From NCBI RefSeq assembly GCF_000024845.1, contig NC_013501.1:624001-688000 (forward strand): a stretch of DNA of 64,000 nt, in the 5' to 3' direction. The notes under the pieces were generated by a model, which saw nothing but the letters and a program-made list of their open reading frames with translations, was not told the DNA's origin and searched no databases. Both the position numbers and the translations under genes were made by a program. The stretch's first letter is position 1; each line of letters begins with the position of its first letter. Of this stretch, positions 52,244 through 61,027 are shown one piece after another. Source of the DNA: Rhodothermus marinus DSM 4252 (lineage in GTDB: Bacteria > Bacteroidota > Rhodothermia > Rhodothermales > Rhodothermaceae).

Positions 52244-53320
52244 ATGAAATCCCTGTCTCACAACGAGCAACGGCAAGGGGGTATGGTTGTCGTGATGCAG
52301 CCCGGGGCCACTGAGGCCCAGATCCAGGCCGTCATCGAACGGCTTAATTCTTACGGCTTCGACGTGCACCGTTCGACCGGGGTCAATCAGACCGTGCTGG
52401 GAGCGATCGGCGTCAAGCCGGACTTTGACATTCGTCATATCAAAGTGCTCGATGGCGTGGCGGACGTTTACCGGGTGACCGAACCGTACAAGTTTGCCAG
52501 CCGCACCTGGAAGAAGACGGACACCCAGATCGAAGTCAACGGTGTGGTGATCGGCGGGCCCGAGGTGGTGGTGATGGCGGGGCCGTGCTCCGTCGAAAGC
52601 GAGGAGCAGATCATGGCGACGGCGGCGCACGTGGCCGCGCAGGGCGCGACCTTCCTGCGAGGGGGGGCCTTCAAGCCGCGCACCTCGCCCTATTCCTTCC
52701 AGGGACTCGGCGAAGTGGGCCTCAAGCTGCTGCGCGAGGCGGCCGACCGCTACGGCCTCCGGGTCATCACGGAAGTGATGGAGGTCAACCAGATCGAGCT
52801 GATCTACCCGTACACCGACATCTTCCAGGTGGGCGCCCGCAACATGCAGAACTTCGCCCTGCTCAAGGAGCTGGGCAAGGTGGACAAACCGGTCTTCCTG
52901 AAGCGGGGACCGGCGGCCACCATCGAAGAGTGGCTGATGAGCGCCGAGTACGTCATCGCGCACGGCAACCCGCAGGTGATCCTCTGCGAGCGGGGCATCC
53001 GTACGTTCGAGACGCAGACGCGCAACACGCTCGATCTTTCGGCCATTCCGGTGGTCAAGCAGAAGAGCCATCTGCCCATCGTGGCCGATCCCAGCCACGG
53101 CACGGGCCTGCGCGACAAGGTGATCCCGATGGCGCGGGCGGCCGTGGCGGCGGGCGCCGACGGGATCATGGTGGAGGTGCATCCGGATCCGCCCTCCGCC
53201 AAAAGCGACGGGCCCCAGTCGCTCTATTTCGACCAGTTTACCGAACTGATGCGCCAGATCCGGCTTATCGCCCAGGTGATCGGGCGGACGGTCCGCGAGC
53301 CGCTCTCGGAAACCGTCTGA
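52244..53320 (+). CDS. aroF: 3-deoxy-7-phosphoheptulonate synthase (AroF-type with N-terminal regulatory domain)
   Basis: A 358-residue type I-beta DAHP synthase, the first shikimate enzyme (PEP + erythrose-4-phosphate). An N-terminal ferredoxin-like domain (about 14-90, [20 protein letters not shown]) resembles the Phe/Tyr-sensing domain of the Thermotoga enzyme. The barrel has [70 protein letters not shown] and [12 protein letters not shown] in AGPCSVE, H in DPSHGTG and the late [17 protein letters not shown] are the metal ligands. ATG 52244 is fixed by the adjacent promoter. Confidence 0.94.
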   Translation: MKSLSHNEQRQGGMVVVMQPGATEAQIQAVIERLNSYGFDVHRSTGVNQTVLGAIGVKPDFDIRHIKVLDGVADVYRVTEPYKFASRTWKKTDTQIEVNGVVIGGPEVVVMAGPCSVESEEQIMATAAHVAAQGATFLRGGAFKPRTSPYSFQGLGEVGLKLLREAADRYGLRVITEVMEVNQIELIYPYTDIFQVGARNMQNFALLKELGKVDKPVFLKRGPAATIEEWLMSAEYVIAHGNPQVILCERGIRTFETQTRNTLDLSAIPVVKQKSHLPIVADPSHGTGLRDKVIPMARAAVAAGADGIMVEVHPDPPSAKSDGPQSLYFDQFTELMRQIRLIAQVIGRTVREPLSETV

Positions 53321-53345
53321 CGTGTTCGCGGTTGCCTTCCGAGTG

Positions 53346-53391
53346 TTGCCGGTCCGGTGGGGAAGAGGTTGCTTCACTGCCGGGCCGGCAA
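53346..53391 (+). terminator. Long hairpin between DAHP synthase and glmS
   Basis: TTGCCGGTCCGG (53346-53357) pairs with CCGGGCCGGCAA (53380-53391) over 12 bp with one wobble; the loop contains a further GAAG/CTTC stem. It is followed by GCATTTTGC rather than a T-run. It starts 26 bases after the aroF stop and 112 bases before glmS, so it could end aroF transcription or act in the glmS leader. Confidence 0.5.
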
Positions 53392-53457
53392 GCATTTTGC
53401 AGGAAGGGGCCGCGCGGCACTTGACCTGGTTTTTGAAACGCAAGCCTTTCCTCGCCT

Positions 53458-55293
53458 ATGTGTGGAATTGTCGGATACATCGGCCATCGTCCGGCCGCCG
53501 AGCTGTTGCTCAACGGCCTCAAGCGCCTGGAATATCGCGGCTACGATTCGGCCGGCATTGCCGTGGTGGGCGACGGCCGGCTTCAGGTGTACAAGCAGAA
53601 GGGCAAGGTGAATGATCTGGCGGCTGCCCTGCGGGAGCGGCTGCCGGAAGGCACGCTGGGAATTGGCCACACTCGCTGGGCCACGCACGGCGAGCCCAAC
53701 GACGTCAACGCGCATCCGCACGTCAGCAGCGACGGCGACTTTGCGCTGGTGCACAACGGCATCATCGAAAACTATGCGGCGCTACGCAAACGCCTGCAGC
53801 AGAAGGGCTACGTGTTCCGGAGCGAGACCGACACGGAAGCCCTCGTGCACCTGATCGACGACGTGCGCCGCGCCACGGGCCTGCCGCTGCCGGAAGCCGT
53901 CCGCCAGGCGCTCACGCAGGTAGTGGGGACCTACGGACTGGCCATCGTGTCGGCCTCGGACCCAGACCTGCTGATCGCCGCCCGGAAGGGGAGTCCGCTG
54001 ATTCTGGGCGTCGGCGAGGGCGAGTACTTCCTGGCCTCCGATGCCGCGCCCATCGTGGAGCATACGCGCCAGGTGGTTTACCTGAACGACGGCGAGGTGG
54101 TGATTGTGCGCCGCAGCGGCTACGAAGTACGCACGATCGACAACGTGCTGCTCGAAAAGGAAGTCCACGAGCTGGAGTGGGACCTGGAGCAGATCGAAAA
54201 GGGCGGCTATCCCCACTTCATGCTCAAGGAGATCATGGAGCAGCCCGAGGCGCTGGAAAACTGTCTGCGCGGACGGCTCGACCTGCAGCACAACACGGTG
54301 AAGCTGGGCGGGCTCATCGATGTAATGGACCGCATCTGGGCGGCCGACCGCATCATCATCTGCGCCTGTGGCACTTCGTGGCATGCCGGACTGGTGGGCG
54401 AGTACCTGATCGAAGAATTTGCCCGCATTCCCGTCGAAGTGGAGTATGCCAGCGAATTTCGCTATCGCAATCCCGTGCTGCGGCCCAACGACGTGGTGAT
54501 TGCCATCTCGCAGAGTGGCGAGACGGCCGACACGCTGGCCGCCGTGCGCGAGGCCAAACGACAGGGCGTGCTGACGCTGGGCATCTGCAACGTGGTCGGC
54601 TCAACGATCGCCCGCGAGACGGACGCCGGCGTCTACCTCCACGTCGGCCCTGAAATCGGCGTGGCCTCGACCAAAGCGTTCACGGCGCAGGTGGCCGTGC
54701 TGACCATGCTGGCGCTCAAGCTGGCCGAGGGACGCACGCTCTCGGAAGCCGAAATGGCGCAGGCGCTGCGGGCGCTGGCCGAGATTCCCGATAAGGTGCG
54801 CCAGGTGCTCACGCTCGACGAGGAGATTCGGCGCATCGCCCACGTCTACCGCTACGCGTCCAACTTCCTGTACCTTGGCCGCGGCTACAACTTCCCGGTG
54901 GCGCTCGAAGGCGCGCTGAAGCTCAAGGAAATCTCCTACATCCACGCCGAGGGCTATCCGGCCGCCGAGATGAAGCACGGGCCGATCGCGCTCATCGACC
55001 GCTTCATGCCCGTGGTCTTCATCGCCATGAAAGACCGCACCTACGATAAGGTGGTCTCGAACATCGAAGAGGTAGTGGCCCGCCAGGGTTCGGTCATCGC
55101 CATCACCGACGAAGGCAACGGCGAGCTGGACAAGCTCTGCGAGTACGTCATCCGCATTCCACCGGCGCCGGACTTCCTGACGCCGCTCCTGACGGTGATT
55201 CCGCTGCAACTGCTGGCCTATCACATCGCCGTCATGCGAGGGTGCAACGTGGACCAGCCGCGCAACCTGGCCAAGAGCGTGACGGTGGAGTAG
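53458..55293 (+). CDS. glmS: Glutamine-fructose-6-phosphate aminotransferase (isomerising)
   Basis: A 611-residue enzyme making glucosamine-6-phosphate, the start of amino-sugar synthesis for wall and LPS. The N-terminal glutaminase domain begins with the processed Cys (MCGIVGYIG, C2 nucleophile) and has RGYDSAGIAV and GIGHTRWATHGEPN. Two SIS sugar-binding domains follow: CGTSWHAGLVGEYLIEEFAR with ISQSGETADTLAAVREAK and VGSTIARETDAGVYLHVGPE; then GRGYNFPVALEGALKLKEIS, YPAAEMKHGPIALID and the conserved end NLAKSVTVE. Full length. The leader holds a hairpin (53346-53391) unlike the Firmicutes glmS ribozyme. Confidence 0.96.
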   Translation: MCGIVGYIGHRPAAELLLNGLKRLEYRGYDSAGIAVVGDGRLQVYKQKGKVNDLAAALRERLPEGTLGIGHTRWATHGEPNDVNAHPHVSSDGDFALVHNGIIENYAALRKRLQQKGYVFRSETDTEALVHLIDDVRRATGLPLPEAVRQALTQVVGTYGLAIVSASDPDLLIAARKGSPLILGVGEGEYFLASDAAPIVEHTRQVVYLNDGEVVIVRRSGYEVRTIDNVLLEKEVHELEWDLEQIEKGGYPHFMLKEIMEQPEALENCLRGRLDLQHNTVKLGGLIDVMDRIWAADRIIICACGTSWHAGLVGEYLIEEFARIPVEVEYASEFRYRNPVLRPNDVVIAISQSGETADTLAAVREAKRQGVLTLGICNVVGSTIARETDAGVYLHVGPEIGVASTKAFTAQVAVLTMLALKLAEGRTLSEAEMAQALRALAEIPDKVRQVLTLDEEIRRIAHVYRYASNFLYLGRGYNFPVALEGALKLKEISYIHAEGYPAAEMKHGPIALIDRFMPVVFIAMKDRTYDKVVSNIEEVVARQGSVIAITDEGNGELDKLCEYVIRIPPAPDFLTPLLTVIPLQLLAYHIAVMRGCNVDQPRNLAKSVTVE

Positions 55294-55351
55294 CCGACAG
55301 GCACCTACAGGCCGATCGCGGCGTTAGCAGCGGAAACGAAGCGCTGCACCT

Positions 55352-56434
55352 ATGATCCCGAAAGAGCCGCTGGAGGAAATCAAACGCCGTTACGAGGAAG
55401 TCACGCAGGCGCTGTCGGACCCGGAGGTGGCCGCCGATCCGAAGCGGCTGGCCGAGCTGGGACGCGAGCACGCCAGCTTGCGCGCCGTCGTCGAAGCGAT
55501 CGAAGCCTACGAGCGCCTGCTGGCCGAGCAGGAGAGCCTGCGCGAGCTGATCCGCACCGAGTCGGACCCAGAATTGATCCGCATGGCCCGGCATGAGCTG
55601 GAAGAACTGGAGGAGCGGTTGCCGGCCGTCGAGGAAGACCTGCGATTGCGCCTGATCCCCCAGGACGAAATGGATCGGCGCAACGCCATTGTGGAAATCC
55701 GGGCCGGCACGGGCGGCGACGAGGCGGCGCTGTTTGCCGGCGATCTGTTCCGCATGTACAGCCGTTTTGCCGAGCGCAAGGGCTGGAAGCTGGAAGTGCT
55801 CGACGCCTCGCCGGGCACGGTGGGCGGCTTCAAAGAAATCATTTTCAGCCTGAAGGGGCCGGACGTCTACGGCACCATGAAGTACGAAAGCGGCGTGCAT
55901 CGCGTGCAGCGCGTGCCCGCCACCGAATCGCAGGGGCGCATCCACACTTCGGCCGCCAGCGTAGTGGTGCTGCCCGAGGCCGAAGAGGTGGACGTGGAGA
56001 TCCGGCCCGAAGACCTGCGCATCGACGTGTTCCGGGCCAGCGGTCCCGGCGGCCAGCACGTCAACCGCACCGAGTCGGCCGTCCGCATCACGCACGTTCC
56101 GACCGGGATCGTCGTCGCCTGCCAGGACGAAAAAAGCCAGCACCAGAACAGGGAAAAGGCGCTGCGCATCCTGCGCGCGCGCCTGTACGAACTGGAGCAG
56201 GAACGCCAGCGGGCCGAACGCGACGCGGTGCGACGGGCTTCCATCAAAACCGGCGACCGTTCGGCCAAAATTCGCACCTACAACTTCCCGCAGGATCGCG
56301 TGACCGACCACCGCCTCGAAGGCGATCTGAAGAACTGGCCGCTGCACCGCATCATCGAAGGCGAACTGGACGAGCTGATCAACGCGCTGCGCACGGCCGA
56401 GCACGCCGAGCGCCTGGCCCAGCTCAAGGCCTAA
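55352..56434 (+). CDS. prfA: Peptide chain release factor 1
   Basis: A 360-residue class I release factor. The catalytic GGQ is at 233-235 (ASGPGGQHVNRTESAVRITH) and the stop-codon-reading P-A-T motif at 189-191 (RVPATESQGRIHTS), which defines RF1 (UAG/UAA). N-terminal helical domain about 1-110. The C-terminal SAKIRTYNFPQDRVTDHRL is conserved. It lies between glmS and the rpsF operon, which has its own promoter. Confidence 0.96.
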   Translation: MIPKEPLEEIKRRYEEVTQALSDPEVAADPKRLAELGREHASLRAVVEAIEAYERLLAEQESLRELIRTESDPELIRMARHELEELEERLPAVEEDLRLRLIPQDEMDRRNAIVEIRAGTGGDEAALFAGDLFRMYSRFAERKGWKLEVLDASPGTVGGFKEIIFSLKGPDVYGTMKYESGVHRVQRVPATESQGRIHTSAASVVVLPEAEEVDVEIRPEDLRIDVFRASGPGGQHVNRTESAVRITHVPTGIVVACQDEKSQHQNREKALRILRARLYELEQERQRAERDAVRRASIKTGDRSAKIRTYNFPQDRVTDHRLEGDLKNWPLHRIIEGELDELINALRTAEHAERLAQLKA

Positions 56435-56458
56435 TTTTCCGCAAAGAAGAACCGCCCC

Positions 56459-56489
56459 TTTGCCTCCGGCGTTGAAGCGCCGTACCTTG
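56459..56489 (+). promoter_or_regulatory. Putative promoter of the rpsF-rpsR-rplI operon
   Basis: TTTG (56459-56462) and TACCTTG (56483-56489) give a -33/-7 pair with 20 bases between, close to the Bacteroidetes consensus. The rpsF ATG is 72 bases further on. Confidence 0.5.
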
Positions 56490-56561
56490 CGTACCTCCCT
56501 GCTCCCGCCCACCGGCGGGGGCATGAACCGAAACCGGTAATCATTCCACAGGGACGGGATC

Positions 56562-56996
56562 ATGTCGGAAGTGAAAAACTTCTACGAGCTGACCTACATC
56601 ATCAACGCGGCGCTCAGCGACGACCAGATCAAAGAGGTCATCCGCCGCGTCAACCAGTACATCGAAGAGCACGGCGGCGAGATCGTTGAAATCGACGAGT
56701 GGGGCACGCGGCGCCTGGCCTATCCGATCCAGAAGCGGCGGAACGGCTACTATGTGAACATGTACTTCCGGGCGCCCGCCTCGCTGATCGCCGCCCTGGA
56801 GCGTTTCCTGGAGATCGACGAGCAGGTGCTGCGTTACCTGACGCTGCGCATGGACGCGAAGATGCTGCGCCACTACGAGCGGCGTAAGCAGCAGGCCGCC
56901 GAGGCGGCGCGGCCGCGTCCGAAGGACGTAGCGGTGGAAGAAGAGGAGGATGTCGAAGTGGAGGATGAGGGAGAAGAAGAGGAGGAAGAGGAATAA
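56562..56996 (+). CDS. rpsF: 30S ribosomal protein S6 with acidic tail
   Basis: A 144-residue S6. The ferredoxin-like core (about 1-110) has FYELTYIINAALSDDQIKEV, the conserved GGEIVEIDEWGTRRLAYPIQ and KRRNGYYVNMYFRAP. A C-terminal tail of about 25 residues is almost purely acidic (EEEEDVEVEDEGEEEEEEE). In enterobacteria S6 gains glutamates after translation through RimK; here a Glu run is encoded. It binds S18, encoded next. The usual ssb gene between rpsF and rpsR is absent. Confidence 0.95.
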   Translation: MSEVKNFYELTYIINAALSDDQIKEVIRRVNQYIEEHGGEIVEIDEWGTRRLAYPIQKRRNGYYVNMYFRAPASLIAALERFLEIDEQVLRYLTLRMDAKMLRHYERRKQQAAEAARPRPKDVAVEEEEDVEVEDEGEEEEEEE

Positions 56997-57032
56997 TCGT
57001 CGATCTTCACCAAAACGAAGCGAAATCGAGCC

Positions 57033-57230
57033 ATGGCACGCAAGCGCGATCTGGAATACGTCGATTACAAGGACGTCGAATTTCTGAAGCAGTTTATCAA
57101 CGAGCAGGGTAAGATCCTGCCGCGTCGGATCACCGGCGTGTCGGCCAAGACGCAGCGGCAGATCGCCCGGGCCATCAAGCGGGCGCGCCACCTGGCGTTG
57201 CTGCCGTTCGTGGCCGAGGCGGTCAAGTAA
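57033..57230 (+). CDS. rpsR: 30S ribosomal protein S18
   Basis: A 65-residue S18 with the conserved [20 protein letters not shown] and [20 protein letters not shown], followed by [10 protein letters not shown]. It is short at the N-terminus compared with E. coli (75) but typical for the group. It sits 36 bases after rpsF. It pairs with S6 on the platform of the small subunit. Confidence 0.95.
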   Translation: MARKRDLEYVDYKDVEFLKQFINEQGKILPRRITGVSAKTQRQIARAIKRARHLALLPFVAEAVK

Positions 57231-57280
57231 GCCGCTGTTGCGGCCGAACTGGACGCATGACCCATAACCGCGATTTTGCC

Positions 57281-57736
57281 ATGAAAGTACTTCTGTTGCA
57301 GGACGTAGAGAAGCTGGGCCTGGAGGGAGAGGTGGTGACCGTCAAAGACGGCTACGGACGGAACTACCTGATCCCGAAGGGTCTGGCCATCGAGGCGACG
57401 CCGAGCGTGCTCAAGGACCTGGAAGAGCGGCGCCGCCAGCAGGCGCGTAAGCTGGCCCGCCAGCGGGAAGAAGCCCAGCGCATGGCCGAGGAGCTGGCGA
57501 AGACCGAAGTGGTCATCCGGGCCAAAGTCGGCGAGGAGAACCGCATCTTCGGGACGGTTACCTCGACGCAGGTGGCCGACTATCTGGCGCAGAAAGGCTT
57601 CAAGATCGACCGGCGTCGCATCGAGATGCCCGAAGACATCCGCATGCTGGGCGTCTACACGGCGCGTGTCAAGCTCCATCCCGAAGTAGTGGCGCAGATC
57701 AAGATCCGCGTCGAGCCGGAGACGGCCGAAAGCTGA
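57281..57736 (+). CDS. rplI: 50S ribosomal protein L9
   Basis: A 151-residue L9 with the N-terminal RNA-binding domain MKVLLLQDVEKLGLEGEVV, DGYGRNYLIPKGLAIEAT, the long connecting helix (about 45-80) and a C-terminal domain with GTVTSTQVADYLAQKGFKID. ATG 57281 is preferred to ATG 57257 because it yields the universal L9 start. Last gene of the ribosomal operon; a terminator follows 31 bases after the stop. Confidence 0.95.
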   Translation: MKVLLLQDVEKLGLEGEVVTVKDGYGRNYLIPKGLAIEATPSVLKDLEERRRQQARKLARQREEAQRMAEELAKTEVVIRAKVGEENRIFGTVTSTQVADYLAQKGFKIDRRRIEMPEDIRMLGVYTARVKLHPEVVAQIKIRVEPETAES

Positions 57737-57766
57737 CGCCCCGCAACCACCGGCAACAATTGCCCG

Positions 57767-57798
57767 AGGCGTTCGTTTTCCCGACGAACGCCTTTTTT
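57767..57798 (+). terminator. Rho-independent terminator after rplI
   Basis: A perfect 10-bp stem AGGCGTTCGT (57767-57776) / ACGAACGCCT (57784-57793) with a 7-base loop and a T-run to 57798. Confidence 0.92.
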
Positions 57799-57817
57799 GT
57801 TGGTTTTCGATCGAGCC

Positions 57818-59836
57818 ATGAAGATCTGCAGGCGGTCGCAATACGCAGGGCTTCTGATCTTACTCGCGCTGCTGGCGTCGCCGGCCCGGGCGCAGCGGGC
57901 GACCGAGATCGTGCAGTGGCGGGCCCACCCGCAGCCCGAGCGGGTGGCGCCGGGCGATTCGCTCTGGCTCCGACTGGAGGCGACGATCGCCGAGGGGTGG
58001 AAGGTCTATGCGCTCGACTCGCCGCCGCCCACGCGGGGCGTCCGGGTGCGCCTCGACACGCTCCCCGACCTCCGACAGGCCGGATCGCCGCGCCAGCAGA
58101 CGCCGCTGGAAAGCTACGATCCTTTCTTCGAGAAAGTCGTCCGCTATTTCCTGAACCGGGCCGTGCTGGCGGTGCCGCTGGTGGTGACGCCGGATGCCAC
58201 GCCCGGCACGCGCACGCTGCGCGCCCGGGTGGCGTTTATGACCTGCAACGATCGGGTCTGCCTGCCGCCCACCGAAGTGCCGGTCGAAGCGACCGTACAG
58301 ATCGACCCGCAGGCCACCTCCAAGACTGCGCCGCCACGTTTCGAGCCGGCCGTGCCGCCCATCGAGCCGGAGGCTGCACCGCCGACGTCCGACGAGACCC
58401 CGGCTTTGACCGACGCCGCCGCGCAGGACCTGGTGCGGGCCCGTTCGGGCGGCCTCTGGGGCTTTCTGCTGCTGGCCGTGGGTGCCGGACTGGCCGCCCT
58501 GCTCACGCCCTGCGTCTTTCCCATGATTCCGCTGACCGTCTCGTTTTTCACGCGGCAGAGCGGTAGCCGCGCGCAGGCCGTCCGCATGGCGCTCGTCTAC
58601 GGCCTGGCCATCGTCGTAACCTTCACCGGACTGGGCGTGCTGACGGCCCTGCTCGTGGGCGCTTCCGGTGCACAGACCATCGCGGCCAATCCCTGGGTCA
58701 ACCTGTTCATCGGACTGGTTTTCATTCTGTTTGCGCTCTCGCTGCTCGGACTCTACGAGCTGCGCCTGCCCTCCGGACTCGTCAACTACTTCAACCGCCA
58801 GAGCCAGACGCACGGCGGCTACCTGGGCGTGCTCTTCATGGGGCTGACGCTCACGCTCGTGTCGTTCTCCTGCACGGCCCCCTTCGTGGGCGGGCTGCTG
58901 GCCGCCACGGCGCTGGGCGAGTGGGGTTATCCTGTGCTGGGCATGGTGGCCTTCAGCCTGACGTTCGCGACGCCGTTCGTGCTGTTTGCGCTGTTTCCGC
59001 GGGCGCTCGAAGCGCTGCCCCGCTCGGGCGCCTGGATGCAGACGATCAAGGTGGTGCTGGGCTTCGTGGAGCTGGCCGCCGCACTGAAGTTTCTCTCGAA
59101 CGCCGATCTGGTCTGGGGCTGGGGGCTGCTCTCCCGACCGCTGGTGATCGCGCTGGTGTCGGTGCTGTTTTTCCTGACAGGGTTCTACCTGATCGGCAAG
59201 CTCCGCCTGCCCCACGAGCCGCCGGTCGAGACCGTGGGCGTCGGACGGCTGCTGGTGGCCGTGCTGTTTTTCGGCCTGTCGCTCTACATGCTGCCCGGAC
59301 TGCTGGGGGCGCCGCTGGGCAACCTGGACGCCTACCTGCCGCCGCGCCGGGCCACCGACGTGGGGCTGGTGGCGCTGCTTCAGGGAAGCGGAAACGGCGA
59401 AAGTGCGGCGGAGATGAGCTGGTATGAAGATCCGGACGTCGCTTTCGCCGAAGCCCGGGCAACGGGCCGGCCCGTGTTCATCGACTTTACGGGCTACACC
59501 TGCACGAATTGCCGCCAGATGGAGGCCACCGTCTTCCCGCATCCGGAAGTCGCAAAGCGGCTGCAGAACGACTTCGTGCGGCTCCGGCTCTACACCGACG
59601 ACGCCTCGGTAGGTCCGGAATGGCAGCGGTATCAGCTGCAACTGACCGGTACGGTGGCCCTGCCGACCTACGCGATCGTGGCGCTGGAAGGCGGGCCGCT
59701 GCTGGCCCGACACACCGGGCTGGCTTCGGTGGAAGAATTTCTGGCGTTTCTGGAAGAGGGAAGCCGGGCTTTTCAGCAATGGCTGGCGCAGCAGCAACGC
59801 GCGCAGACCACCGAACCCACCGCCGCCCTGCGCTGA
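57818..59836 (+). CDS. dsbD: Thiol:disulfide interchange protein DsbD
   Basis: A 672-residue protein with signal peptide (LLILLALLASPARAQ). The N-terminal periplasmic domain (about 30-190) carries the C143/C148 pair (FMTCNDRVCLPP). The membrane domain has eight helices with the redox cysteines in LLTPCVFPMIPL and VSFSCTAPFVGG. The C-terminal thioredoxin-like domain has TCTNC (C562, C565). It moves electrons from cytoplasmic thioredoxin to periplasmic proteins. ATG 57818 puts the signal peptide first; an upstream start would include the terminator. Confidence 0.93.
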   Translation: MKICRRSQYAGLLILLALLASPARAQRATEIVQWRAHPQPERVAPGDSLWLRLEATIAEGWKVYALDSPPPTRGVRVRLDTLPDLRQAGSPRQQTPLESYDPFFEKVVRYFLNRAVLAVPLVVTPDATPGTRTLRARVAFMTCNDRVCLPPTEVPVEATVQIDPQATSKTAPPRFEPAVPPIEPEAAPPTSDETPALTDAAAQDLVRARSGGLWGFLLLAVGAGLAALLTPCVFPMIPLTVSFFTRQSGSRAQAVRMALVYGLAIVVTFTGLGVLTALLVGASGAQTIAANPWVNLFIGLVFILFALSLLGLYELRLPSGLVNYFNRQSQTHGGYLGVLFMGLTLTLVSFSCTAPFVGGLLAATALGEWGYPVLGMVAFSLTFATPFVLFALFPRALEALPRSGAWMQTIKVVLGFVELAAALKFLSNADLVWGWGLLSRPLVIALVSVLFFLTGFYLIGKLRLPHEPPVETVGVGRLLVAVLFFGLSLYMLPGLLGAPLGNLDAYLPPRRATDVGLVALLQGSGNGESAAEMSWYEDPDVAFAEARATGRPVFIDFTGYTCTNCRQMEATVFPHPEVAKRLQNDFVRLRLYTDDASVGPEWQRYQLQLTGTVALPTYAIVALEGGPLLARHTGLASVEEFLAFLEEGSRAFQQWLAQQQRAQTTEPTAALR

Positions 59837-59845
59837 CGTAGCGCC

Positions 59846-61027
59846 ATGACACGCCCCGCTGCGACGCCGACCACGCGACGGGCCCTCTGGCTGATCGTGC
59901 TGTTCGGGCTGGTCAGCCTGCTGGCCGATCTCACCTACGAAAGCGCCCGGAGCCTGATCGGTCCCTACCTGGGCTGGCTGGGCGCCTCGGCCACGGCGGT
60001 GGGCGTGGTGGCCGGTGCGGGCGAGCTGGTGGGCTACGGGCTGCGGCTCGCCAGCGGCTATCTGAGCGACCGGACGCGCCGCTACTGGACGCTCACGTTG
60101 CTGGGCTATGCGGTGAACCTGCTGGCCGTACCGGCGCTGGCGCTGGCCGGACGCTGGGAGGTGGCGGCCGCGCTGATCATCGCCGAACGCGCCGGCAAGG
60201 CGCTGCGCACCCCGGTCCGCGACGTGCTGCTCTCGCACGCCACGGCACAGGTAGGACATGGCCGGGGATTCGGACTGCACGAAGCGCTGGATCAGATCGG
60301 TGCCGTGGCCGGACCGCTCCTGATGGCCGGGGTGCTGCTGCAGGGCGGCGACTACCGGACGGCCTTCGCGTTGCTGCTGGTGCCGGCACTGCTCGCGCTG
60401 GGGCTGCTCGGCGTGGCCCGGCTACGCTACCCGCGGCCGCAGGAGCTGGAAGCAGCCCGTCCGACGGCGCCGGCGGATCGCACGTTTCCGCGCACGTTCT
60501 GGATCTACCTGACCGGGGCCGGACTGCTGGCCGCCGGATACGCGGACTTCCCGCTGATCGCCTATCACTTCCGGGAGGCCGGCGTCTTGCCCGAAGCCTG
60601 GATTCCCCTGAGCTATGCGCTGGCAATGGGCGTCGACGCAGGGGCGGCCCTGCTGCTGGGGCGCTGGTTCGACCGCTTCGGCCCGATCACGCTGGCGCTG
60701 GCCGTGGCGCTGACCTCCGCCTTTGCACCGCTGACGTTTCTGGGCGGTGCGGCGGCCGCCTGGGTGGGCATGGCGCTCTGGGGCGTGGGCATGGGGGCGC
60801 AGGAGTCCATCCTGCGGGCCACGCTGGCCCGAATGATCGCCCCGGAACGGCGGGGCACCGCCTTCGGACTGTTTCATGCGGTCTTTGGCGTGTGCTGGTT
60901 TGCGGGGAGCGCGCTGCTGGGAGTGCTCTACGACACGTCCATCCCGGCGCTGGTCGGGGTGGCCGTGGCGCTGCAGGTGCTGGCCGCGCTGGTATTGGGC
61001 TGGATGAGTCGTCAGCCGAAGCGGTAA
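59846..61027 (+). CDS. Major facilitator superfamily transporter
   Basis: A 393-residue, 12-helix MFS protein. The loop 2-3 motif is GYLSDRTRRYWTLTLLGYA; the N-terminal helix contains LADLTYESARSLIGPYLGWL, which is typical of a bacterial MFS subgroup of unknown substrate, and RAGKALRTPVRDVLLSHATA follows helix 4. Basic C-terminus. It follows dsbD by 9 bases, so it may be cotranscribed. It overlaps the convergent btuC-like gene by 16 bases. Confidence 0.85.
   Translation: MTRPAATPTTRRALWLIVLFGLVSLLADLTYESARSLIGPYLGWLGASATAVGVVAGAGELVGYGLRLASGYLSDRTRRYWTLTLLGYAVNLLAVPALALAGRWEVAAALIIAERAGKALRTPVRDVLLSHATAQVGHGRGFGLHEALDQIGAVAGPLLMAGVLLQGGDYRTAFALLLVPALLALGLLGVARLRYPRPQELEAARPTAPADRTFPRTFWIYLTGAGLLAAGYADFPLIAYHFREAGVLPEAWIPLSYALAMGVDAGAALLLGRWFDRFGPITLALAVALTSAFAPLTFLGGAAAAWVGMALWGVGMGAQESILRATLARMIAPERRGTAFGLFHAVFGVCWFAGSALLGVLYDTSIPALVGVAVALQVLAALVLGWMSRQPKR

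Noticed and set aside
53321..53457. glmS ribozyme
   Set aside because: The leader has one long hairpin but not the multi-pseudoknot core or its conserved sequences; that ribozyme is mainly known from Firmicutes.
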